DNA of 64,000 nt from Gigaspora margarita (Eukaryota; Glomeromycota; Glomeromycetes; Diversisporales; Gigasporaceae), in contig WTPW01000201.1 of the NCBI GenBank assembly GCA_009809945.1, positions 1 through 64,000 on the forward strand, in the 5' to 3' direction. The notes under the pieces are model-generated. The model saw nothing but the letters and a program-made list of their open reading frames with translations. It was not told the origin of the DNA and made no database searches. The position numbers and the translations under genes are program-made. Positions 23,760 through 35,122 of the stretch are shown here, piece after piece (within the stretch, counting starts at the first letter, position 1; each line of letters opens with the position of its first letter).

Positions 23760-25315
23760 CAGTAGGGGACATAATATTGTGAACACTTTTTAAAAATTTG
23801 TACAAAGTTAAATATGTAAGATATAAAGCTAAAAATAAAAAAAATAAATTCTTTAAATCTATATCTTTCAAATAAAAAGAAGTTTAAAAAATTCTATGCA
23901 ACAGTTTTTAAAATAATTAAGTTTAAATAAAATTTAGAATTTTATATTAGTATGATTTTCTAAATTTTACTATGTTTTTATAGTAATTAGAATTATTAAA
24001 GATAGTAATATATTAATAAAGATAAAAGCAAGGTCTCACCTTTAATATTTAAAAAAAAAAAAGATAGTAATATATAAACTTAATTTTTTATCAAGTAAAC
24101 TAGCAATTTTTTAATCAAGTTATTTAGTATAACAAATTATATATATTTAGCAAATTTTATAATTTTTTGAAAAAAATTTATTAGATTACTATATATAGTA
24201 ATAAATTACTATATTTAGCAATTTATTAATTTAAATTAAAAAATTTACCTTTTATATTTAATAATAGTATTCAACTCAAATTTTTTTTTAAAATTTCTAA
24301 AAATTTAGAATTATATATAATTTGTTATGCTGAACAAGTTTTTAATTAAAAATAATGTTGTTACTTAATAAAAAAAACTTTTAATACCAACCAGTACGCC
24401 TATGACAAGAGGGTTGGGGGACCCTACCAACTGGGCCACTGGAGTCACACTGGAGAAAAAGGACATGTGTTACGGCATCATGTACCAAGGGAAGGGAGTC
24501 TATTTGGTTCTTAAAGCTGGGCTGACTGACCCTTCCGAGCCTATGGATTGGAAGCAGGCAGAAAACAGGTCAAGAAAGCCAGAAGAGAAATGTGTATGTA
24601 GTGACTGGGGTTTGGTGAACTCTGCAAGGGCAGAAGTAGATAACTGTAGCGATTTAATGGTTAGCCCTAACTGCAAGTATATAGGTAAAGCTGTAGCATA
24701 AGTTACTAAAGTGTAGGTGATCCCTGAGTAGGACAGGGACCACTCTACCAGGTCTCTCACTAGGATAAATTAGTCCTAAGGGAGGTAGAAAAGAATCTGG
24801 ATTGTGTTCTGGTGATACAAAAGGAATTGGCAGATGGCATTCATCAGAGGGTTTAAAATAGGCAATGACCGGTATGCGGGTTACAGGTATGGCAACTAGG
24901 GTAGGACCTCTGGGTGGCTACTTAAATAGGCAACCAAAAGTTGCAGGTGAGGCTAGTTGTACTTTCTTCAATGTACTATGTCAGGTAACCTCTATGTTGG
25001 ATATCTGTAATCTTAAATATCTTGAATAAAACTTTTACTCCTGAAGTGAGCACCTTAACTTGAAAAAAAAACTTTTAATATATAGCAATTTTGATAACTA
25101 AGTTTTAAAAAATTACTATTTTCATATGTGCGTAATATTGCACAAAATTATAAAATTTAATTATCTTAAAAAGTACTGCATAGAATTTTATGAACTTTTT
25201 TTTATTTAAAAGATATAGATTTAAAGAAATTATATATTAGTTTTTAGCTTTATATCTTACATATTTAGCTTTGTACAAATTTTTAAAGTGTCCACAACAT
25301 TATGTTCCCCTACTA
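23760..25315. mobile_element. Tc1/mariner-like non-autonomous element with TA duplication
   Basis: Left end CAGTAGGGGACATAATATTG and right end (inverted) TAGTAGGGGAACATAATGTT are flanked by TA at 23758-23759 and 25316-25317. Terminal inverted repeats extend about 190 bp (TTTGTACAAAG, AAGATATAAAGCTAAAA, AAAATTCTATGCA). The interior has no transposase. A 677-bp retroposon is nested in it. Without that the element would be about 860 bp. The satellite array continues on both sides, which confirms the insertion limits. Confidence 0.85.
24387..25063 (+). mobile_element. 677-bp GC-rich non-autonomous retroposon
   Basis: Flanked by a 17-bp direct repeat AAAAAAAACTTTTAATA (24370-24386 and 25064-25080), nested in the mariner-like element. 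It ends in AATAAA (25025) and a short A run. Base composition is far richer in GC than the surroundings. An open frame of 99 residues (24402-24701) has no recognisable domain and is probably chance. At 24645-24690 it has TAGCGATTTAATGGTTAGCC, an A-box-like module shared with the LINE 3' end. No tRNA-like 5' head or B-box is visible, so it is not a standard SINE. Confidence 0.8.
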
Positions 25316-25800
25316 TAGTTTGTAATGGAAATATTGCAATTTCTACTGAGTTACAGTAAAAAATTCTGTTACATAACATGAGTTAGCTTGCATTAGAATT
25401 ATTGCATTTTCTATACAGTATAAGCTGAGTTAGTTTGTATTGAAATTATTGTAAAAAATGTTTACAGAATTTTACTCATTATTTCAGTAGCACAGTATAG
25501 TTAAGATTGAGATAATTTGCATAAGAATTATTAGGATTATTATTATGGGTAAAAATTATGTTACAAAACTTGCTATTTTAGTATCTGCAGTATATGATTA
25601 AGTTAGTTTGCAATAGAATTATCCTATTTCTGTATAGTTAAGTTAGTTTTTATTGAAATTATTGTAATTTTTATTTTGATTTACTATAAAAAATTCCATT
25701 ACAAACTTTCTACTCCAGTAACCATATTGTGTGGTTAAGATTGAGTTAGTTTGCATTGAATTATAATGATTTCTAAATTACTGAAAAATTCTGATACTTG

Positions 25801-26180
25801 GCGCTCAATGCTTTTTTAATAGATAGTATAAAGATACTATTTCTTCAAAATAAAGCTGTGTATTTATAAAAGATTAGTTTACTACAAATTACAAACCCTT
25901 TTTTGTTTTTTCTCTTTTTTTTTAGCCAGCAACTTTTACTATTTGTTTGTGTAGTTTAAAAATTTGTATATTATTAAAAAAGTAAAAAAAAAGATATATA
26001 ATCAAAAAGAATTATAAAATCCTGGATCAGCCAGAATCTGAAATCTGGAGAAGAAATAGTATAGAAGTATTAATAAGAACCAGGGAATAAATATTTATTT
26101 AAAGCTTAGGATCATTTGATTTTAAGATAGATTTAAGCCATCTTAATTCATATGCTCAAATTTTTGGCTTGGTATGTATG
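25801..26180. other. AT-rich spacer
   Basis: No coding frame. The phrase TTTAATAGATAGTATAA occurs here (about 25817) and again at about 26480, suggesting an old element flanking the MITE at 26181-26376. Confidence 0.35.
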
Positions 26181-26376
26181 CATATGTTGTGCGTCAGATC
26201 GATTCTTGTGTCAGATGAAACCCGGCCTAAATTAAATTAAGGTTAGGGTAAAATTACGGTAAAGTTAGAAGTTATTTTAGGCCAGTTGTTGCTGATCATT
26301 TAATGCTGGTCAAATGATAGTCATCTGATGTGCGTTAGATTCAATCTGACGCAAGTTTCAATCTGACGCACAACAC
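26181..26376. mobile_element. MITE with GTCAGAT-repeat termini
   Basis: Left TGTTGTGCGTCAGATCGATT and right (inverted) TGTTGTGCGTCAGATTGAAA termini are nearly identical. Each has a second GTCAGAT about 12 bp further in. The core (CCTAAATTA, GGTTAGGGTAAAATTACGG, TTAGGCCAGTTGTTGCTG) recurs as the centre of both MULE-type foldbacks in the window (22336-22521 and, diverged, 48385-48535). Confidence 0.75.
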
Positions 26377-26527
26377 ATATACTGGTATATTTATACTATA
26401 TTTATTTAATACTTATAGAAAAAATCTGTTTAAGTGTAATAGGCATCAAACTTTTAATAGTGCTTGGCACATGATACTCTTTAATAGATAGTATAATGTT
26501 TTTTTTATCTATTGTGAAGCAATTGTT

Positions 26528-26590
26528 CTAGTTCTTGCACTTGCATTTGCATTTGTTCTTGCTCTTGCACTTGTTCTTAAACTTGAGACC
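26528..26590. repeat. Hexamer repeat TTGCAC/TTGCAT/TTGTTC
   Basis: About ten variant hexamers in tandem. No coding frame supports a protein repeat. Confidence 0.7.
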
Positions 26591-26749
26591 ATTATACAAA
26601 ATGATTTTTAATTCTTGAAACATTTATTGACTTTTTTTTAGCTATTTTTTTCACTCAAAATAGTTTGTAGTAATCAAATAACAGAAGCAAATTTGGAAAA
26701 TTCATGTTTTATAATTTTAAGAGAGTTATTTAAGGCGCTAAAAAAAAGC

Positions 26750-26905
26750 ATTGATATAAGCCTTATTTTGGCGTGACCACATTAGAATACTTGATTAGCC
26801 AGTGGAATAGTAGACATCTGTGCTCTAATATAAGTCTTATTTTGGTGTACCCACATTAGAATATTTAATTGGGCAGTGGAACAGAGCAACATTTGTGTTT
26901 TAATA
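26750..26905. repeat. Two-copy tandem repeat, 74-bp period
   Basis: ATAAGCCTTATTTTGGCGTG (26756) and ATAAGTCTTATTTTGGTGTA (26830) start two copies that both contain CACATTAGAATA and CAGTGGAA. The first copy keeps a CpG that is TpG in the second. Confidence 0.8.
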
Positions 26906-27265
26906 TTAAGATTTCAAGGTATATTGTAAAAAGGTGCTACATATATAATACTTGTAAATGCAACTACATACATACGCTAATAGAACTCAAGCTAATTATA
27001 ATTCTAAATTGAAAATAACTATAACTATTAGATGAAATGATTTTACTAGTAAATATGCATCTATGTATAAATTGCAATTTGATGCTTTAATGATACCCAA
27101 ATCAGAGGTTCTAAATTTTAAGTAAATTCTATAATATTGTTCTCTTGCATATTGTCAAATAAATCTCATACATATAATAATACTATCTATACTATTACAT
27201 TGATTCATAACTATATATTCAAATATAAAACATAATATAATATATAGTATGTCTTATACCTGTTA
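26906..27265. other. AT-rich spacer
   Basis: No gene or element end is recognisable up to the MITE at 27266. Confidence 0.4.
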
Positions 27266-27421
27266 GGGCAGTGACAGATATTACATAATATCCTAGGGGA
27301 GGGGTCAAAAAAAATTTTACATAAGACTAATTATGCAATTTGATTGGCTAATTGGTCTTATGTAGAGGGGAGGAGGGTAGCTCTCTGATAAAATGATATT
27401 ACATAATATCTGTCACGGCCC
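27266..27421. mobile_element. 156-bp PIF/Harbinger-like MITE, copy 1
   Basis: Termini GGGCAGTGACAGATATTACA and its inverse (TGTAATATCTGTCACGGCCC read on the plus strand as ATTACATAATATCTGTCACGGCCC in two parts) are flanked by TTA on both sides (27263-27265 and 27422-27424). A 3-bp TTA duplication and GGG start suit PIF/Harbinger. An inner palindrome, TACATAAGAC...GTCTTATGTA, lies in the centre. A second copy in reverse orientation is at 51714-51867. Confidence 0.85.
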
Positions 27422-27439
27422 TTATCTAAGATATGTAAT

Positions 27440-30400
27440 TAATTTTTTTTAATGCTTGGACACTTTTTTTGATAGTGACCAGGTTTTCCATATAACAAGT
27501 ACTTGTATTGTTGTCTCAAGCTTGTTTCTCTAGCACAATGTTTTCTATGTTATTGACTTAGTTTGTAATCTTTTGGCTCACAGTTTTCATTTTTGACATT
27601 TCTATAGCATTTTAATTCTCTTTTTTCTTGGTACACCTCAAATTTTTGTAACATGTAAATTGCTTGTTTGATTAATTAAATGTTGGTTTAAAGTAATAAT
27701 ACCATTTTCATCCTGAACTTTACTATTTTTTATTCTATTTGAATTATTATTTGCACTAGAGTTCTGTTTAGTTGAAATAAAGTTCTTTAATAACTGAACT
27801 AATTTATCATCACTTTTAGTTTTCAAAGCAATATTAATTGCAATTTTAGCTATTGAAAATGCAACTCCAAATTTATTTTTTTGAGGAGTAATTTGCTGAA
27901 CACTTGCTTGATAATTAGAACCTTGGAAATTTCTTAAACTTTGAAGGTTTAAGTTTACTTTAACTATGGTATCTGTAGATAATTCTATTGCCATAAGAGA
28001 TGGTGCATTTTCAAGTACTTGATCTAATTTTGCAATAATATTATCTTTATACTATCTAATTAATATAATACTAATATGAAATCTTGCAATGCTAGAATAA
28101 AGCATAACCCACCAAAAATGGTGCCAAATAATTTCTTTCATAATAGTTTCTATACAAGTACATATATGTGTCCCATCATTAAAAAGAACCACCAAATTGT
28201 CTCTATATAAAAGTCTACCTATTCTATAAACTCTCTATATTTTAATAATATTTGATGTATTAGTGTTGCTTTAAATAGCTTTTAATGTTGCTTGTAGTTC
28301 ATCAGTTATATCCTCAATAAAATTACTGTCTATAGTATCGGCATATAAATTCTATGATACAATAAAAAAATAAGTGATTTAGCTTTAAATAAATTGTTCA
28401 ATTTGCAAATAAAAACATACTTCATATATCAAGTATTCTTTTTGTTCTTCATAAGTAAAAGATTGTAAGATTTGAAATCACTATAAGGATAAAATAAGTA
28501 GTATCAAAAAATCAACAAGCATATTATTAATAGCTAAAAAAACTGAGACAAAATATGCTGAAGTCCAATTGCTGTATGCTGTGACTTAAGATCTGTTAGT
28601 CTACAGTATCTATTTTCTTCTTTGTGTCTTTTATTAATTGTTTCTTTGAGTTCACAAAGTACTATTAAGAGGCTTTTTAATAATATTATTAAACGATTCA
28701 ATGCTCTGTGTACTCTAGATGCTAGCATTGAATTGGAATAGTATATAGGCTTTGGCCTAACTAAACCTATTTGCATATAGTTTTTGAACATATAATGTTC
28801 ATATTCTGGAAACATTTTTATCATAAATTCTCATTGCTATTCAAAAATCTCAACACTTAGAGAATTTCAATATGAATAAAAAGTCTTGCTAAAGTTGTTG
28901 AAGTTAGAACCCAAAGATGCTTTAAAATACTTGATTACATTTTGTCAAATATGGAATAAGCAATAAAAATAGTGTGTATCTAAAAAAACTTAAGATACAG
29001 CATTAATTAAGCTAGGTTTAGCATCGGTCCAAAAAGATTTTGGAACTATATTATTTTTGCTTTGACAAATATTGTAAAATCCAAATGTATGTTGAAGAAA
29101 GTTTATCTTCTACTAATGCATTTATCACATTTAAAAATTTGTCATAATTATTTTTTATTATGAAAACACTAAAATATATATTATATTTATTGGTTTTACA
29201 GGTCATTCAGTACTATATCATAAAAATGATGGTATAATTCTTGTTGAGAGAAAGATATCCAAAAAACATCTGATAAGCAATGCTTAGTACCAGAATAGCG
29301 AATAAAATCTTCTAGCATGGATCTTAAGACATCTTTTCAAACAGAATATCAAAAAGATTTGTACTTCAAGCTCTAAATTTAATTTTCTCTATATATAAAA
29401 GTTTTTTAATTTTAACAATTTATTTATAATTTTTTATTCCAAATAAAGTAGGTTTTGAGCTATCTTTTAATATATTTTTTGTTATTTATTATAAATACTT
29501 TGTTGAGCAATAAATTTTCATAAAAATTCAATTAAATTAAAAAAAAATAGATTTTTTTTCAAAAAATTTAGATTTTAGGCATTATCGCAAGCTATATGCA
29601 GTGTAACGGGTTTGTACTATGCAAGTGCATAGACATGCATCTGCTAAATATATAGTTAAAATTTTAGCTTAATTGGATCAGTAGTTGCTGAGAAATAAAT
29701 TTTTAAAGTTTAATGTTCAATTTACTATATAGTAAATTGAACATTAAACTTTAAAAATTTATTTCTCAGCAACTACTGATCCAATTAAGCTAAAATTTTA
29801 ACTATATATTTAGCAGATGCATGTCTATGCACTTGCATAGTACAAACCCGTTACACTGCATATAGCTTGCGATAATGCCTAAAATCTAAATTTTTTGAAA
29901 AAAAATCTATTTTTTTTTAATTTAATTGAATTTTTATAGAAATTTATTGCTCAACAAAATATTTATAAAACAATAACAAAAAATATATCAAAAGATAGCT
30001 CGGAACCTACTTTATTTGGGATAAAAAAATTATAAATAAATTGTTAAAATTAAAAAACTTTTATATATAGAGAAAATTAATTTTAGAGCTTGAGGTACAA
30101 ATCTTTTTGCACCGGACCATATCAAGAAATGAAATAGAATCAAGCCTATCACTATCATTTTGATATAACTTATAAATCACATTATATAGGTCTTGCTTAT
30201 AAAACACATGTTGTGAATACTTTTTTTTAAGCATCTCCAATTGAGTGATAGGTGCTACTTTATATTCCAAATAAAATTTAATGTCTTGTATTTTTTTTTT
30301 TACTAAGACATTGATATCTGGCAACAATATCACATATTTGGGTGGGATTTATTTTATGATTATGCATATTTACTAATGTTGTACACTTTACTCAATGCAC

Positions 30401-30754
30401 AGTTTTTGGAAATGTAAAGTTGCAGTGCCATTTACAATTCATTTTTATAGTACCATATATACGATGTGAATTTTGGTCAATTATTTTCTGAGACGCATAA
30501 GTACTACTTGATGAGCAGTGAAAAGACTTGCAACAACTAATCCTAGAATCCTCTAAGTCTTTATTATAACAGAAAATCTGATATCCAAATTTTCGCTCCA
30601 AGCAATAGTTATATATAAACCTATCAACGGATGGCCAATTATCAAAATAATCACCTACATGAAAATTGTATTGATAACTAGGACTACTGATATTACTTTT
30701 ATTTTCAAAAGGTAATGAAATACTTGTATTGAAATTATTATCATCTTCAGACAA
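27440..30754 (-). pseudogene. MULE (Mutator-like) transposase with FAR1-like DNA-binding domain, decayed
   Basis: Start near 30754 (MSEDDNNFN). A FAR1-like domain follows: VGDYFDNWPSVDRFI, RKFGYQIFCYNKD, CKWHCNFTFPKT, then a stop, and MHNHKINP (30340-30690). The region with KKYSQHVFYKQDLYNVIYKL (30160-30220) is the usual helical part before the catalytic core. After a 760-bp palindrome the core resumes with DVFWISFSQQELYHHFYD (about 29200-29265). It carries PKSFWTDAKPSLINAVS (about 29000-29050), then HYFYCLFHIWQNVIKY. Next come FPEYEHYMFKNYMQIG (28745-28815), an RALNRLI segment and a long C-terminal region. A knuckle-like YGKPGHYQKKC (about 27470-27500) ends it. Several stops and frame breaks. 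The protein would bind and cut element ends in its intact form. Confidence 0.85.
29350..30109. repeat. 760-bp near-perfect palindrome inside the MULE gene
   Basis: Two ~380-bp arms meet without a spacer around 29728 (ACTATATAGT). The outer ends are CAAAAAGATTTGTACTTCAA and its inverse TTGAGGTACAAATCTTTTTG. The arms differ at several bases and small indels (for example near 29456-29540 against 29940-30010), so it is not a simple fold-back sequencing artefact. It separates two parts of the MULE coding region. No clear target duplication: AGAATATC (29343) and ACCATATC (30114) are only partly alike. Confidence 0.9.
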
Positions 30755-31007
30755 TAGAAAAAATTATGGCCATATTCAAGTAGTGAAAAGTTTGTATTAG
30801 CAATAGTATTATAATCTTTATAGTTAAATGATGATGGACAAAGGTTTATATTAATATTATTGTTTTCATTGTTAGAAAGTGACAGAAGATCTGTATCATT
30901 AAATATATTATAAATTGTTATAAAAGCGTCCTAGTTGATATTTATTACAAAGTGCTAGTCTATTTTGCTCAATAATTGCTATGTATCTTTAAAAAAACTG
31001 CTAATTA
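30755..31007. other. Region upstream of the MULE gene
   Basis: An acidic, Asn-rich frame on the minus strand (NNENNNININLCPSSFN, about 30830-30880) may be a further N-terminal exon of the MULE protein. It is too short to assign. Confidence 0.3.
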
Positions 31008-31416
31008 TAGTGCAAGACACTTAAAGACTACATTTTTGTAATTTGCCTCATTTTCAAAAATTTTGTATTGAAATTTGATATTTTTTTGATTTCTTGTATT
31101 CTGATTGGTCAAAAATTAATTAATAAAAAATATTTTAAAAATAATTTTAAAAATAATTTTAAAATTAGCCAATAACAAGAAGCCAAAATATGTGACTTGT
31201 CACATTTTTGGTTAAATTTTTACGTATCATATAAAAATACTATATTTTTAAAAGCTATATATTTTGAAAAGTTATTATAACTTTTTAAAAAATAAGGCTG
31301 TTAAGTTGTAATAAATTGATTTAGCTATAAAATAGTGGCTTTCTTTTTAAAATATCTTTTTTAGATCATAAGTTATTAGCTTTTAAAGTTGCGTAGTCTT
31401 TAAGTATCGTGCACTA
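31008..31416. mobile_element. 409-bp MITE with TA flanks
   Basis: Left TAGTGCAAGACACTTAAAGA and right (inverted) TAGTGCACGATACTTAAAGA termini are flanked by TA (31006-31007, 31417-31418). Inner inverted repeats (TTCTTGTATTCTGATTGG and CCAATAACAAGAAG) add a second stem. Flanks and end type suggest Tc1/mariner-like. No coding capacity. Confidence 0.75.
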
Positions 31417-31429
31417 TAGTCACTTTGCT

Positions 31430-32370
31430 AATGAGAAAACAATCAAAGCATTAATCAAATCTTGTATACAAAAAAGAATAAATTACTTAATCATCAAATT
31501 TTGAGCAATAATTTTTATAAGGAAATTAATTTCTAAACTAGTGGTTAAATATAAAATCCACTTACTTTTTACAAATCAATTCTTCTACTTTTTACTACTA
31601 AATTTTTGTTTGTTGCATTAATGAAAATTTGGTTTTTATGATCTTATGAAGCACCTGGAAGAAAACCTAATCATGGTATGATCATGATCATTCTTTATAT
31701 AGTATGTATAAATTATATAATGTTTATAGTAAAATTCACCAGAAATTTAATTCTATTATTTCAACCTGGAATTGAGATGATCATTATCCAATTGATTTTA
31801 AGCAAATATATAGTCCCAATTCAGTACCCTGTATGGTGAAATTCACTAAAGATTAATTTTAAATAAATTTTATTTTATATTTAATTTTTTAAAAAAATAT
31901 GTCAAGAAGTTAGCAATAGTTGCAACAGAAAATTTTTTTTATGATAGACAAGACAAATTTAAACCAGTTTTAGTAGGGCCAAAAGAAGAGTTCTAGGACA
32001 CTACCTGGGTAGCAAAATGTCTATTTTACTTTTTTCACATCACTACAAGCCTATATTCTATAATAATTCTTTGCTACCTATATAAAAACAGAGTAGCAAA
32101 AAATATATAGCAAGAATAAGACTACTTAGCTCTAGCTTGTCTTCTACTTTAGTAACTTTTTTTAGTTATTGTATGTCTATTTGATCTTATTTTGCTTTGA
32201 AATATATCTATAAATCTATATTGCTTTCTTATCTAGCTAAAGCTTCTAAAAACTTAATTTTGATAACAAGTATTTAGTTTTTTAGTATGTTGTAGCAAAA
32301 TTTTTGAAGCCTTAGCTCGTAATCTATTATAGTACTCTTTTTTGGTATATTAAAATGAAGTTTGCTATTT
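31430..32370. other. AT-rich spacer
   Basis: No coding frame and no element ends recognised. One GATCATG repeat at 31670-31690 (ATCATGGTATGATCATGATCA) is a small palindromic cluster. Confidence 0.4.
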
Positions 32371-32715
32371 ATTACCACTGGTGATCATCACCAGTAATCA
32401 ATTTACCAATTAAAATTCAGGATTAGATGTAACATATAGATCAATTTTTGTATAACAAAACAAAGAATTTTTTAAAAAGTTGCTAAAATTGCTTCTAATA
32501 TAAAATTTTGTCTATGAAACTACTTTTTTTTATACAAAAAAAAATTCCTTGCTAAATTTTACTATATATAAAGCCCTATACTAATCTCTAATTTTTACTC
32601 TTACTCTAATAATAAAGAGATTTAATTTTTATTTAATACAAACTATTTGTTTTGTTTATTTTGTTTTATGCATTTAGATTACTAGTAATAATCACCACTA
32701 GTGATAAGTAGTAAT
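32371..32715. mobile_element. Candidate element whose ends are themselves palindromes
   Basis: ATTACCACTGGTGATCATCA continuing to CCAGTAAT (32371-32398) and a related palindrome ATTACTAG...TAGTAAT (32678-32715) bound about 280 bp of AT-rich DNA. Both carry CCACT(G/A)GTGAT. They could be subterminal hairpins of one element or two independent hairpins. No duplication found. Confidence 0.4.
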
Positions 32716-33870
32716 TTTCTATTAAAATAATTAATTAAACAAAAATTTTATATAAGCATTAAATATATTTCTATAACTATATAGTATATACAAAATGGTT
32801 TTACAATATAATAGATATGGTAAACAATAGTTTAATAGAACAAAACATTAGGCTCTTGAAAGACAACTTGCTCAAAAATTTTTATACAAACTTAGTAATA
32901 TCCAAAATCACATTATAGCTTCAATACCATTACCACAAAATCAAGCTATAGATCAGATAAGACCTAATCTCAAGACTTACATCTTCTAACTCAAAACCAT
33001 GTTCCAATATATAATTTAATTCAATTAGATGATACCTTCTTATTACCTATTCAAAATATAATTTTTCTGAAAATAATACAGAATGGTTCAGTAATATGGA
33101 AAATAAATATAATATAAATACTGATAAAAAATAGACTGAATTAGCTGGAACCTTGCTTTATAATTATCCAAAAAGAAATATCATAATTGTAGAAGGTAAT
33201 TTTGGCAGTAAACCAATATGGCAAAACTATAAATTTACAAACAAAGAGTTAATATTCGAAGAATACGAATCTAATTCTGATCCTTTAAAACCCCATCAGA
33301 ACTTAATAACAATAAGTTTATGGCAAGCAATTATTCTATCTTCTGAAAATATAAAATATAGATTCAATTATTAAATTGAGAATAGTAATAAATATTTAGA
33401 AGCACCATATATGCCTTAACTTATAGCAAATGCAAGAGAACAAATTACAAGAGTACTTAAAACTGAATTGTATAAAAAAGATCAAATAAAAACTGCATTA
33501 GTTGCTCAATGTATATATCATGGATATTATAACAAAAAGAAAAGCAAACCTAAAATTTCAACATATATAATTGCTTGTTATAGAAGCCTTATATGTGTTA
33601 TTTTTATAAAAGAAGATATTAATAAACATATAGTTTTATCTATATCAGAAATAAATAATGCTATAGACTTATTTATGAAAGCTAAATTAGAATGGAATTT
33701 GGTAAGAATTAAAAAGTTAGCTATTGAAGCTTATACTCTTCATCAAGCATATAAAGAATTCTATATTCCTACTTCCAAAAAGCTTTCCAATACTAAATGT
33801 ACAATTAATCCTAATAATTTAAAAATAATTAATTCAGTTACAGATATGCCATCTGATAATTGTTTTCAAG

Positions 33871-35122
33871 ATAAAGTTTCAGGCAAAATTGTTTTTCATA
33901 TTCTGAAATATTTTGGATTTTGTAAAGTGATCCAAAATCAAATTCTGAAATTCTGAAATTGAGACAAAAATCCAATATAAATCTGATATTCTGTTATAAG
34001 TCCGATACTCTGATTAGTAAGATATAGACAGTTATGGCAAACTTATATAATCCCAATAGGCTATGATGCTATAACTATAATTAATACTTTTAAATAGAGA
34101 TGTTAAAAGTTCAGTTCTTTCTGACTCGACTCCAAAATATTAAAGTTCAGTCCCAAATTAAACTTGAGACTCAACTCACATTTTATGTGCAACTTATATA
34201 TAAAAATGTATATGCATGCAAAATATGCATGAATATATTTTTTTTGACTATATTTAAATGTTCAAAATGCATGTGAAATTCGAATTGAGTCCCAAGTTTG
34301 ACTTGAGACCAAACTTTAATAAAGACTTGAATTTTGGAGTTGAGTTTGACCAGACCGAACTTTTAATATTAAATATGCTTGATGAAAATATTTTTGAATT
34401 GACGAATTGGTTTCATCAAATGATGATACAGATAAAATGTTGACAATTGATGAAACTATTGATTATTATGAAAAATAAAATAAATTACACTATAAAAGAG
34501 ATAATATATAACTTTATTTATTATCTTTTTAAACTTTTATGCCATATTTTTAAGTTCTAAATGTAATGTATTTTTTTTTGTATCAGTGGTTTTTTTCATA
34601 AACCTATAGATATCTTTGGGTAATCAACACCTTGATTGATACCTTGATTGGGTAATATCAGATGTGTTCATAAAAAAAAAGAAAAAATAACTGAAAATGG
34701 GTAGATATGATAATGAAGTTTCCATTATAAAAGAAAAAAAATAATTTCTTATGCTTCATTAACTATCATGGGCTTTATCATGGGTTTCATTATTCATTAT
34801 AGGTTTTATCAATCATCAAATTGTTTATTTAAAAAATTGCTTAACGAATGGTTTCATTATTCGTCAATGACGAAATTTATTTGTCAGGCATCTTTAGTTC
34901 CAGCCTAGTAACTAGGATTTTGGTAAATTTTGATACATAATTTTGGGAATATTTAGTTTCAAGCATTTTGAATTGGGTATAAACTTTGAGCTATTACAAA
35001 TTTTGGCAAATATTTCAGAATTATTGAACTTTTCAGAAATTTGAATGCTAGGCAAAACTAATATCACCCCCATTTCAGATTTGGATTGGGCGAAATAGTT
35101 TGGTTTTGTCTGAAACTTTAAT
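33871..35122. mobile_element. 1252-bp foldback in the polymerase gene, with a nested foldback
   Basis: Termini ATAAAGTTTCAGGCAAAA and, inverted, ATTAAAGTTTCAGACAAAA are flanked by TCAAG on both sides (33866-33870 and 35123-35127). Taking it out joins DNCF to QGALACYFAYKD in frame. A second inverted pair (ATTGACGAATTGGTTTCATC near 34397 and its inverse near 34850) and the nested foldback at 34103-34366 lie inside. No coding frame of substance. Confidence 0.75.
34103..34366. mobile_element. Nested foldback with GACTC/GAGTC-rich arms
   Basis: Arms start TTAAAAGTTCAGTTCTTTCT and, inverted, TTAAAAGTTCGGTCTGGTCA. Each arm contains repeated GACTC, AGTCCCAA and TTGAGACT motifs, and the loop is short (about 34190-34280). 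The motif style resembles the arms of the foldbacks at 38069 and 44337. Confidence 0.7.

Larger units (their letters stand above)
20821..25800. repeat. Degenerate satellite array, period about 85-105 bp, with insertions
   Basis: A diverged unit recurs: GGTTGAGTTAGTTTGTATTA, then GAATTATTGTAATTTCTA, then GTTACTGTAAAAAATTCTG and TTACAGAACTTACTATT, then TAACTACAGTATGCAGTTAA. Examples start near 21090, 21183, 21268, 21352, 21438, 21591 and 21674. The array resumes at 25317 and ends near 25800. It is interrupted by the foldback at 22049-22929 and the mariner-like element at 23760-25315. Units are too diverged to call a functional centromere. No coding frame. Confidence 0.8.

Noticed and set aside
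24402-24760. Open frames on both strands in the GC-rich island
   Set aside because: No domain or motif, and the bounds of the retroposon explain the composition.
29350-30109. Sequencing fold-back artefact
   Set aside because: The arms differ at several substitutions and indels, which an artefact would not show; kept as a real palindrome.
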